A stretch of 22,425 bases of DNA, taken from contig CALSCP010000656.1 in the NCBI GenBank assembly GCA_943704425.1, forward strand, positions 61,201-83,625, in the 5' to 3' direction. The position numbers were made by a program, and so were the translations under genes. This DNA is from Ministeria vibrans ATCC 50519 (taxonomy: Eukaryota > Opisthokonta > Filasterea). Below, one piece after another: positions 14,023 to 22,425 of the stretch; the first letter of the stretch is position 1, and each line of letters begins with the position of its first letter. Below the pieces are notes generated by a model that saw only the letters and a list, made by a program, of their open reading frames with translations, ran no database searches and was not told the origin of the DNA.

Positions 14023-15868
14023 TTAGCGGATGGTAGAGCGAGCGAGCGCGGACGAGTGTGCCGAGGGGCCTTGGGCCTTCTTGGCCTTCTTGGCGGCATC
14101 GGCCTCGAAGCAGCGCCAGAAGCGGAGCGTCTCGTCGCCGGCAGCGCTGACGACGGTGCTGCCGTCGGGGCTCATGGCCATGTGGAGGACGCGCTGGGAG
14201 TGGCCGAGCAGCTCGGCGACCTTGACCAGCGAGGGGTACTTCCAGACGGTCAGCTGGTTCTTGGTGAAGCCGTGGCCCGAGACGAGCTCACGGTGGTCGC
14301 GGCTCCACATGAGCGAGCACACCTGGCTCTGCGTGTCAATGCTGTTGACGCACGCGCCCGTCGACGTGTTCCAGAAACGGATGTGGCGGTCGGCAGTGCC
14401 ACCGCCGGTCGCCAACAGGTTCTTCTGCCAGGGGCACCAGGCGAGCGCCTTGATGGCCGCCTGATGAGCGTCAATGGTGAACTTGGGGCTCTCGTAGCGG
14501 CCCTGCTCCCACAGGTTGAGGAGGTTGTCGTTGCCGCCTGACGCGAGCATCGTGCCGTCCTCGCTCCACTTGAGGCCACAGACTTCCTGCGAGTGGGCCA
14601 CAAGGCGGTCCGAAACGTGCGCCGCAACGCGCACATCGTGGTTGTGGATGTGGCCGGTGCGGCTGCCGCTGCTGAGAATGTGCTGGTTCCAGGCGAGTGC
14701 GCCCACACGGTCCAGATGGCCCGTCATGGTGCGCACACGGCGCTGACGCTCAACGTCCCACAGCTGCACCTCGGCGTCGCTGGTGCCGACGGCGAGGAAC
14801 GAGCCGTTCTTGATCCACGACACAGACGTGACGTAGCTGTCTTCGCTCGAGTCGAGCTGGCACAGGTTGACTGTCTGGCCGGTTGACGCGTCCCACACGT
14901 AGACGGCCTCAGCCAGCGCCACTGCCACCTGGTTGTTGCTGTTCCAGTCCAGCAGGTTCAGGTAGTAGTCGTCAAGAATGCCGGGCGCGTCCAGAGTGCG
15001 CTCAGACACGGTCGGGATGTTGCGAGTAGGCTGGTTGGTGGGTGGAGACGACGGGGATGAGTGCCACAATGTTTATTTTCGCGCGCTCTCTCTCTGACTC
15101 CACTAAGCGCTTACCTTAACCTTGGCTCCGGACTTTTGTGCGCTGTACAGCACACGGAGCTGGTTCTGGTGTCCCTCCTTGGCGGCGGGAGCCTTCTGCT
15201 TGAGAGCCAGAATCTTGGCGGAAGGTTCCTCCGACAGCATGTTGTCCGCGAGCGTCTGCTTGAAGAAGGCGCTCGACGGGCTGTGGGGAGCCTGGCGCGG
15301 CGAGTTGCTCTGGCTGTTGCTCTTGGGGCTGTTCTCCTTGGTGACGCTGAAGTGCGCAGCGGTCATGTTCATGGAACTGCGCGACGGAATAAATCGGTCG
15401 CTGCCCGAAGGAGTGCGGTTGCCCTTGGGAGTGCGGGCGGACGCGCTGCGCGGCGTCTTGTGCGGGGTGGTTGCCTCAGCGCGACGAGGAGTGTTGACCT
15501 CCTACGTGTCAATAAAAGAAAAAAAACCAGAAACGACGTCAGAAACAATCGACAAACAAAAAGCGAAAAAAAAACGGGAAAGTCGAAAGGAGCATAACTA
15601 CGAACGCATCGACGAACAAGACACGGTGCATGCACCCCACAATAGAGGGTTGTGTGTATTGCCCCGATCCACTGTGCGATTTAGCTTTGGGAAGACAGAA
15701 AAGTGGGCAAACAAAAAAAAAAATCCGATGGCAAACTTTGCGTTTTTTTTTTCTTCTTTTTGTTTGTACCTGCATCTTTCGCTGCCAGCGCGGGGCGGGG
15801 GCGTTGCTGATGGGAGCATCAAAGCGCATGGCCTCGTTGACGTCGTTCTCAATAGGGTTAAATGCCAT
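14023..15868 (-). CDS. CDC20: CDC20/Fizzy, activator of the anaphase-promoting complex
   Basis: Exons on the minus strand: 15868-15770, 15501-15115 and 15030-14023, giving 497 residues (human 499). CDC20 brings substrates to APC/C at metaphase and is the target of the spindle checkpoint. The sequence starts MAFNPIENDVNEAMRFDAPI and has NAPAPRWQRK as in animals. The C-box DRFIPSR is at residues 68-74, a KEN box (VTKENSP) at 88-90, and the Mad2-binding-like LRVLYS near 148-153. Seven WD40 repeats start at RNIPTVSERTLDAPGILDDY and run to ETLRFWRCFE. The last two residues are the Ile-Arg tail that docks on APC3. The N-terminal region carries many Ser/Thr-Pro sites (TPRR, TPHK, TPRS, TPKG, SPKS, SPRQ), consistent with CDK control. 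Presence of the C-box and KEN with RxLYS favours CDC20 over CDH1. Nothing appears broken. Confidence 0.97.
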
Positions 15869-16112
15869 TTTATCTAAAGGTGATTAGGATTTTTCGTTTT
15901 TTTTTCTTTTTTAAAGGTGGTTGGAAGAGTGTTTCACAAGTAAAGTGAAACAGAGTCGCGATGGGTAGTCGTTAGTCAATAAAGACGAGGGGGGGTATTT
16001 TTTTTCAGAGTGGTGTTTGAAAAAAAAAGTGAAATGTCAAATGAATATTGAATATCGAATTCATTTGGTTGGTGATCAGAAATCAAAATCACTCATCAGA
16101 TTTTTGTTTGCA
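15869..16112. promoter_or_regulatory. Divergent promoter region of CDC20 and EXO1
   Basis: 244 bp separate the start codons of CDC20 (minus) and EXO1 (plus). The region is AT-rich with T runs (15896-15913, 15998-16006) and a G6 run. No TATA box or other named element is evident. Both genes are expected to be cell-cycle linked, so shared control is possible but unproven. Confidence 0.45.
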
Positions 16113-16218
16113 ATGGGTATCTCTGGACTCTTACCATTACTGAAACCCATCACAGCACAGAACATCTGCGTAAGGCCAACTCAAAGGGTCGTCTCGCCCC
16201 CACACTAATGGTGCGCCC

Positions 16219-16265
<47 letters not shown>

Positions 16266-19167
16266 GTTTCCAAACCCAACGAATAGGTTTCCGAATATCG
16301 CGGACTTCGCGTTGCGATCGATGGGTTCGCCTGGCTCCACAAAGCCTGCTATGGGTGTGCACTGCAGCTGGCCACCAAAGAGAACACCGATGCGTACCAA
16401 CCATTGATCGTGTTTTTGAGCTCTTCTCAAGTGTGATTGTGATTGTGATTGTGTGTTGTTTCGTCTGTGTGTCTGACAGGTACATCACCTACTGCATGCG
16501 CCGCATCGCCATGCTCAAGCACCACGGAGTGATCCCTGTGGTTGTCTTTGACGGCGCCAAGATCGAGTCTAAGGGCAAGACAGACTCAGCGCGCAGAGAG
16601 TAAGATTTTTTCCCTTTTGGCCTGTCAGTCTGTCAAAAAAAAAAAAAAAAGAGAAGAAGAGACAAAAGAGACAAAAATACTCCTCGCTGCGCACCGTCTT
16701 CAATCTGCACTTTCTCAGGGTGCTCTTTGCACCGTCATGCTTGAGTCTGCCGACTCAGGACATTCTCCTTGTTTGTGTGTTTCATATTTTTCATTTGGTG
16801 TTTGTGAAACAATCGTCTGACTCTCAATTGTGCTGTTACAGACGCAGACAGGAGCAACGCGACCTGGGCCACGCCATGCTGAAGGAAACAAGCGACCCCG
16901 ACGCCGTGCGCAAGGCGACGCTGCACTTCCAGCGCGCCATCAGCATCACCTTCGACATGACACACTCGCTGGTGCAGGTAGTGCGTCTCTTACCCACACA
17001 CACACTCTCTCTCACTCACACACTTCTTATCGTTCTTCTTCTTCTTCTTCTTCTTCTTCTTTTTCTTCTCTTTGTGTGTGTATGTGTGCTTTTGCCTTGT
17101 TTCTCTCTTTCCCAGCGCCTCCGTAACATGCACGTAGAGTACATTGTGTCGCCGTACGAGGCTGATGCACAGCTTGCGTATCTGTACAAAGAGAAGATGG
17201 TGTCGGCCATAATTACGGAAGACTCCGATCTGTTTGTCTACGGCTGTCGAAGAGTTAGTCACTTTCTTTTTTAAGATTGCCACACTCACTCATCTACGTG
17301 TTTTTTTCTGTGTACGCATGGACATAGTTACTGTTGAAGATGGACGAATACGGCATCGCACACGAGCTGCACCTGGGCGCCAAGCACAACGCGCCCTTTG
17401 ACAGTACCTTTGATCTGAGCACCTGGAGCGAAGAGTCCATCCGTCACATGTGCATCCTTGCTGGCTGCGACTATCTCGACTCACTGCCCGGCATTGGTCT
17501 CAAGACTGCCTATAAATTGTTGAAAAAGGCCAGAGACGTTCCAGGAGTAATCACACAATGTCGTGCGTTTGTTCACTCACAGTCTCTTAATTGATTGTTG
17601 CTTCCCTTTCTTGTTAGGTACTGCGACTGCTTCAAGAGAAGGGCACGACCATCCCATCCAACTACCTGGACAATTTCATGCGTGCCGACCGCACCTTTCT
17701 CTTCCAGCGTGTATACGATCCGCGTACTCGTCGCGTTGTCACTCTCCATGAGCCACCCAGTGATCTCGATGTAGACTCGTTGCAGTACATTGGAAGGTAT
17801 AAACTCGCTCCCCTATCAATCCAGCTCAGTCTCTCTGTCACTTTTACTCCTCCTAGTCACATTCCCGACGATATCGCCCCTGATCGTGCCAGCGGCCTTA
17901 TCAACCCATACACTGACGAGCGGGTGCCTTTCAATGATGATCGTCTCGACAAGGAAAAGCTCTCGCGCGAGTTCACCACAATTCATGCTCGCGCCTCCTC
18001 CTTCCATCGTGTCTACGATCAACCCGTACAGGATCGCTCGCAAACAACACTCACACGCTTCTTTGCTGCTTCTCCATACACCACATCAAGATCACCACCA
18101 CCAACAACATTATCATCATCATCAACAGCAACAACAACAACATCGACAACAACAACAACAACAACAACAGCTGTTGATTCTTCAAGTGTCTCAACAACAC
18201 ACGAGTTTTCAGAGTCCGCTGAAGAGACCATTGCAAGTGCGACTCTCTTCCAATCGACCACATCCCAGTTTGCTGCCTCCAACACAGCCACCACGAGTAC
18301 CAAACCTAGCAGCACTACGGCAGTATCCGCGCCCCTCATTCACACCAGCTGGGCTCGCGTCTCGCCTTCACCTGTTTCCACGAAGACTGCTTCTTCATCG
18401 ACAGTCAACCCACCGCGCAAACGCTCTCTCTCTCCTCCTCCCCCCACCTCCAACGAACGTCCTCGTGTCATTAGTCGCTTCTTTGAGCGCGCTACTCCCA
18501 GTGTCCCCGCACCACGCACTCCAACACCACCGTCTCCTGCACTACTCACCCACAATCTTAGCAATGGTAGCAGCGCCAGCAGCAGCAGCAACAGTGCTAA
18601 CGGGAACATCTCCTCCGTCTATGGCACAGGTCCCTATGTACCTTCTGTGGCTCCCGCCACCACTACCAACACGCGTGGCCTGGGCCTGCGCTCGTCGTCA
18701 TCGTCCTCGGCCGCCCCCGACTGGCGCACTCGCTCCTACCCGTCTAGCTCCCCTTCGCCTTCCGACATTGCCGCAGACACCTCTCCCACAGGCACAGGCA
18801 CATCCACGACGACATCCTCGCCACGGCCATCTGCACTCGAAACAGTACTGTTCACTTCTATCTATTCTTACTTTCATCCTCTTTCCTCTTTTTTCAGGCC
18901 ATGAAATTCGCTGCACCTACCAAATCAAAATCAAAACCACCGACTCCACGTACAAGTCAAATCGATGATGATATCAATACTCATAATGATTATGATTTTC
19001 CCTTTTCAGTATTGCGCCCGTCTCCTTTTCGACAAATCAACCCCACTTCGTCAACGTCTGGTGAAAAGCGACTAACTCTCGGCATGCGCCGCCAGTCTGC
19101 CCCTCCTTCCTCTCTGTCTGCCTCGGCAACCATTGCGTCTCTCAGACAGTTCCAATTCAAGAAGTGA
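16113..19167 (+). CDS. EXO1: Exonuclease 1, Rad2/XPG family 5'-3' nuclease
   Basis: Nine exons (16113-16169, 16287-16393, 16480-16599, 16842-16977, 17116-17253, 17328-17546, 17618-17796, 17857-18844, 18898-19167) give 737 residues. EXO1 resects DNA ends and removes the mispaired strand in mismatch repair. The start [13 protein letters not shown] is the processed N-terminus of the family. The metal-binding acids are all present: Asp31 ([10 protein letters not shown]), Asp79 (VFDGAK), Glu155 and Asp157 (YEADAQL), Asp176 and Asp178 (TEDSDL), Asp234 (AGCDYL). Splice sites are supported by restored motifs such as RRERRQ. From ~residue 350 the protein is disordered and Ser/Thr/Pro-rich. In it lie a PIP box (QTTLTRFF, 381-388) and an MLH1-box-like ISRFFER near 524-530, and the C-terminus is [10 protein letters not shown] 60-nt AT-rich block (18950-19009) may be a further in-frame intron, which would shorten the product to 717. 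EXO1 converges on the KIBRA-like gene. Confidence 0.95.
16222..16262. repeat. (CT)n tract in EXO1 intron 1
   Basis: About 20 CT units occupy a third of intron 16170-16286, close to the acceptor. Confidence 0.95.
17033..17068. repeat. (TTC)n tract in EXO1 intron 4
   Basis: About ten TTC units lie within intron 16978-17115, followed by further pyrimidine-rich sequence before the acceptor. Confidence 0.9.
18122..18170. repeat. ACA/ACN codon repeat in EXO1 exon 8
   Basis: A CAA-type triplet repeat is read as poly-Thr in the EXO1 frame, inside the disordered tail just after the PIP box. The other frames would read Gln or Asn runs. Confidence 0.85.
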
Positions 19168-19197
19168 GCATGTGCGTGTGTGGGTGTGTACACAGCT

Positions 19198-19202
19198 TGT
19201 AA
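19198..19202 (+). terminator. TGTAA, possible 3'-end signal of EXO1
   Basis: TGTAA lies 31 nt after the EXO1 stop, in the 125-bp spacer before the convergent gene. No AATAAA is seen. The role is inferred. Confidence 0.25.
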
Positions 19203-19292
19203 ATATAATTAAAATAGTGTATCTTTCATTCAAAGTATCTCTCGTTCTTTCTTCTTTCTCTCTCTCTCTCACTCTCTCCCTCTACTCACACT

Positions 19293-19496
19293 CTATGAAT
19301 CCATAAGCTTGAGCTTCAGAAGTTTCTCGCTGAAAGGAAGACGGTCGGGAGTTGTTCCCTTGATGCGGTACTCGTCAAGTTCGCTGGCACTCGCTTGTTC
19401 CAGCGAATCCTATGCAGCGCAGAAAAAGAATATTATTATTAATTTATTTTTATGATTTAATATGAGACACACAATAATAATAATAATAATAATAAC

Positions 19497-19527
<31 letters not shown>

Positions 19528-21416
19528 GTATTATTGTTCATGTTAGTGTTATATACCCCATCGAGCCAAGGCTTGACCCACGGACGGTCCAACACCCAGT
19601 CAGGCACCACCACTTCCAGTCCAGGGTTCTCAGTCTATCAATTAATAAAGATTATTATTATGATAATCAATTCAAACGTCTTGGTTATTGTTTTGGTCCG
19701 TGTCAATGTGACAATTATGCTGACCCACCTGTAAGCGAATGATGTGGCGCTTCTCAAGCAAAATGCGTTGACGGTATGTGTTCAAATCTTGCTTGTTTCG
19801 GTCCAGCAAATCCAACTGCACATGAATAGGAAACGACAATGATTAATTATTCCTGTTCCCCAATTCTATACCCCTCTCCTCTTACTTCGTATTTCAAAAG
19901 AAGACGCTCCAGTTGAACCTCAACAGGCGTTCCGCGCACATCCTGCTCCTTGGTCAGTTTGCGTTCAACCGCGGCCTTTTGCAGAGCAGCAGAGGAGCGG
20001 ACAAATGGCTTGACGTCAATCGCCGGATCCCCAGTAATTTCTGCGCGGAGATTCTCCACCTCCTGTTCAATTTCGACACGCTCTCTGTCTCCATGACGAA
20101 GGTGACGACGCGACGAGCGAAGCTGCTCTTCCTTGGCGGCGACAGACAGTGACATGTCCTCGTACATCTCCTCTTCGATGTCGCCCTCCATAAGATCCGT
20201 CGTGTACAGCAAATCAGCCAGTCGATGCTCAAGTGCATTTGTGCTCCTCTCGAGTGCCGCAACCTCCTACACAACGCCAGGTAAATTAGATAAAACAAAA
20301 AAAGATGACTCCGTGTTATTATTATTATTAATATTAATAATAATAATAATACGACCCAAATTAAATTGTAAGCACAATGCCGTACCTCTTCTGCCAGACG
20401 TAAGTTTGATGTATCCTGACTGATTGTGGCCTCAATCTCCCCAATGGACTGATCTCCAGCAGCGCCACCGCCCGCCGAGTTGAACAGTGACATTTTCTTC
20501 GATCGCAACTTGCTCAGTCTTGTTTGCATTGTCAGCACCTCACCCCGACGCACCTCAAGGGCCCTTCGCTTGTCCTACGGCACCAAAAAGAAAAGCAAAC
20601 ATTTTTTTTAGAAAATCTCTGCAGCAAAATAATTGCAAAAATATAAATAATTATTTGTTTTCCTCTGCTTACAGCAACTTTGATCTTGGTCTGTGTGATA
20701 AACTGTCGGATTTCCGCAATTTGCTCACGCTCGCGGATTTTGCGGGGATGCTCCCACACGGTGCGTCCATGGCTATGGTCAATGTAGTACACAAACCCAT
20801 TCTCATCGGCCCATCTCTGCCAGCCAATGGGAATCTCATCGCCAACACACTCGTCAATGTGAGCCTTGCGAAGTCCCTTGATGCGCGGATCAACCCAGCT
20901 TGTCGTGTGTTTGTGGTGACTACAATAACAAAACAGATATAATATTAATACTAATTATTATTATTATTATTAGTATAATTATTATGGGCGTGAGCGGAAC
21001 GAGTCAGGTGCAAAGTGTAGTGTAACATTGTGCTTTCTGCTTCTTACTCAAGGTAGTAGAGTCGACCTGTCTTTGCATCCTTCCGGACTTCCCAACCGTC
21101 GGGAAAGGCACCCAGCTGGCCACGCAAACGCTCTTCCTCTTGTGCAATCTTTTGCGAACCACCCGGCTCCATCTCATAGCGTGGAGTGCGGCCTTGCATT
21201 GAACGACCCGAAGTAGTGCGGGCGGCGGGTGCATGCGGCAGAGTGGTCGAGAACATCTCAAGGCTCGTGGAGGTCGCAAGCTGGGTCATCTCGGGTGGAG
21301 CGACGTATGCAGGCACATTGTCGGAGCCTGTCGACGTGCCCGCGCCCGCGGGTGGTGCAGTCGCGGGCGGCGGCATGGCAGCAGCAGCAGAAGCAACAAC
21401 AACAGGAGCAGCAACG

Positions 21417-21473
<57 letters not shown>

Positions 21474-21853
21474 CGCGCTTGCGCCAACTGAGCACTCTTC
21501 ATTGCCTCTGCACGTTTCTTCTCCTCGTTGTTGCGCGCTGCCCTTTCAAGCTCCGCTATTAAAAAAGGGTTTATTAATACGTTAAGATTCTGTCACGAGA
21601 GAGTGCAAACTTGTAGTTTGACTTAAAAAACGTAAAACAAACCTCGCATTTCCGGGTTGGAACGAAGCTCCAAGTCGACGACGGCGCCGGCCATCTTGAG
21701 GATCTGCACCGCCTCCGTGTGCGTCAGGCCCTGCATGTTTGTCCCATTCACTTTGCCAATTTCGTCGCCGCTGTGAATGGTGCCGAGCTTCTCCGCAGCA
21801 CCTCCAGCAAACACCCGGCTGATTACAATGGGGATGTTGTAGTCTTTGCCGCC
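19293..21853 (-). CDS. PDZ-WW-WW-coiled-coil protein, KIBRA/WWC-like, 5' end unresolved
   Basis: Exons on the minus strand: 21853-21643, 21555-21048, 20919-20673, 20574-20386, 20266-19886, 19815-19729, 19634-19557 and 19409-19293 (605 residues plus a missing start). Residues ~1-68 are a PDZ domain from its second strand on (PIVISRVFAGGAAEKLG, GDEIGKVNG); the carboxylate-binding loop must be in an earlier exon. A Pro-Ala linker follows. WW1 (PDGWEVRKDAKTGRLYYLDH, then TTSWVDPR) is completed by a splice, and WW2 is GWQRWADENGFVYYIDH to WEHPR. The linker DECVGDEIPIGW closely resembles KIBRA (ADCISDELPLGW). Long coiled coils follow. The C-terminal block has KPFVRSS, LLLKYELDLLDR and PDWVLDRPW, in an order similar to the KIBRA C-terminus. 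I see no C2 domain. KIBRA is an upstream Hippo and polarity scaffold in animals; the role here is inferred. Syntaxin-binding protein 4 or MAGI-like relatives are less good fits. Confidence 0.8.
19472..19535. repeat. (TAA)n tract with terminal TTA arm in an intron
   Basis: In intron 19410-19556, TAA repeats run from 19472 to about 19528 and end in TAGTATTATTG. A further ATTATTATT arm lies at 19430-19440 near the other end of the same intron, so the intron can pair end to end. Confidence 0.85.
20317..20352. repeat. (TTA)n/(TAA)n palindrome in an intron
   Basis: Intron 20267-20385 contains (TTA)5 followed by an ATATT centre and (TAA)5, a near-perfect inverted repeat. Confidence 0.9.
20941..20986. 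repeat. (TAA)/(TTA) palindrome in an intron
   Basis: Intron 20920-21047 contains AATATTAATACTAATTATTATTAT and then TTAGTATAATTATTA, again an AT-only inverted repeat. Confidence 0.85.
21417..21472. repeat. GCA/GGAGCA repeat coding for Ala and Ala-Pro runs
   Basis: A triplet and hexamer repeat within the second listed exon of the KIBRA-like gene. In the minus-strand frame it reads as ten Ala and then Ala-Pro repeats, forming the flexible linker between the PDZ and WW domains. Confidence 0.9.
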
Positions 21854-22425
21854 CTATGATAATAGAAAATGGCGTAAGAATGATTTTTTTTTTTTCCTCG
21901 CTGGAAGACACTGCACATCTTTTCAGATACACAGCACGACTGCCCCTCCCCCCGAGGCGTTCAGGCCCACACGGCAACGCGGGAGTGGGAGGGGCAGCAT
22001 GTGCAGCGGGCGTGCCGTCCTGTAGACACTTCCAAGCACTTGGACGGTATGTGTCAAACAATTGTAAGAATCCGTTTTACACGTTGAGGAAAAAAAGGAC
22101 AAAACAGACTCTCGTGCGGAGCGAAACTGCGCTTGCACACCCGCCACATGACGGCACCATAACCACCATAATGGTGTTGCACACAGCAAGACAGACTTGG
22201 TTATATTTCGTTGAAAGAGAGTCGTTTTTTTTTTTTTTTTTTTTTTTTTTTTTCAAAATAGTGCAGAGCGAACGAGAAGCCGGCTGGAGAGGAAGGAGGG
22301 GCGGGAGAGCACGGGAGGCGTGCCGTGGGGCGTCAGGAGGACTGCTAAGGCAGGCTCCGCGCAGAAGGGAGAGCCGCGCGGCTCGCAGGAAGGCGTGCGG
22401 GGCGGCATACGGTGTGTGTGTGGGG
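21854..22425. other. Right-end region without a supported gene
   Basis: This 572-bp stretch should contain the upstream intron, and perhaps earlier exons, of the KIBRA-like gene on the minus strand. It has no convincing coding segment. A minus-strand reading around 21960-22010 gives VGLNASGG, faintly like a PDZ binding loop, but no good donor joins it to 21853. Positions 22254-22425 are strongly GC-rich, unlike the neighbouring AT-rich DNA, and are separated from it by a run of 29 T. Confidence 0.5.
22225..22253. repeat. Homopolymer T29 (A29 on minus strand)
   Basis: An uninterrupted run of 29 T sits at the border between a GC-rich block (22254-22425) and ordinary spacer sequence. Confidence 0.95.

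Noticed and set aside
17547-17594. Extension of EXO1 exon 6 beyond 17546
   Set aside because: The frame continues to a stop at 17594, but GTAATC at 17547 is a better donor and joins in phase to VLRLLQEKG as the family requires.
21923-22061. Minus-strand segment reading VGLNASGG as a first PDZ exon
   Set aside because: It would place a glycine loop before the PDZ exon, but the only in-phase donor is a poor GTCGTG and it would add extra residues between the loop and strand two. It is left as a weak possibility.
22254-22425. Small open frame beginning MPPRTPSCEP on minus
   Set aside because: It is short and low in information, and has no neighbouring splice context or family resemblance.

Overview
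This is nuclear DNA from a flagellated, intron-containing eukaryote, almost certainly a protist. The window carries eight protein-coding genes, most split by short GT-AG introns (50-350 bp). It holds an intraflagellar transport gene (so the organism has or had cilia), a cell-cycle activator, DNA repair and tRNA modification genes, and a KIBRA/WWC-like scaffold. Coding exons are GC-rich; introns and spacers are AT-rich or packed with microsatellites ((CA)n, (CT)n, (TTC)n, (TAA)n/(TTA)n). I cannot name the species. A KIBRA-like protein together with IFT172 would fit a unicellular relative of animals or a neighbouring lineage, but this is inference.

Layout, left to right. (1) 87-5142, minus: IFT172, 3' end beyond the left edge. 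(2) 5274-6793, minus: a membrane-anchored protein resembling the DUF7065/DUF7064 (AttH/CrtC-like) family. (3) 6819-8920, plus: a mitochondrial type I DnaJ (Tid1/Mdj1 type), starting only 25 bp from gene 2 in divergent orientation. (4) 9123-11260, plus: an unrecognised 522-residue protein with a disordered acidic N-terminal part and a denser C-terminal part. (5) 11537-12129, plus: NAA38/LSMD1, the LSM-fold subunit of the NatC acetyltransferase. (6) 12120-13568, plus: QTRT2, the non-catalytic subunit of queuine tRNA-ribosyltransferase; its ATG lies inside the last codons of NAA38. (7) 14023-15868, minus: CDC20. (8) 16113-19167, plus: EXO1, with a canonical PCNA-binding box. (9) 19293-21853, minus: a PDZ + tandem WW + coiled-coil protein that looks like KIBRA/WWC, 5' end unresolved. 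That makes eight genes of recognised family or fold and one unknown. The right end (21854-22425) has no gene I can support.

The genes do not form one pathway; they are housekeeping genes packed tightly (spacers mostly 25-450 bp). Exon joins were derived by hand from splice signals, reading-frame continuity and remembered family alignments. In every multi-exon model the exon lengths sum to a whole number of codons. Points most worth following: the PDZ-KIBRA fusion, the NAA38/QTRT2 overlap, the EXO1 PIP box, four short introns that are multiples of three without stops, and a family of self-complementary (TAA)n/(TTA)n tracts confined to introns.
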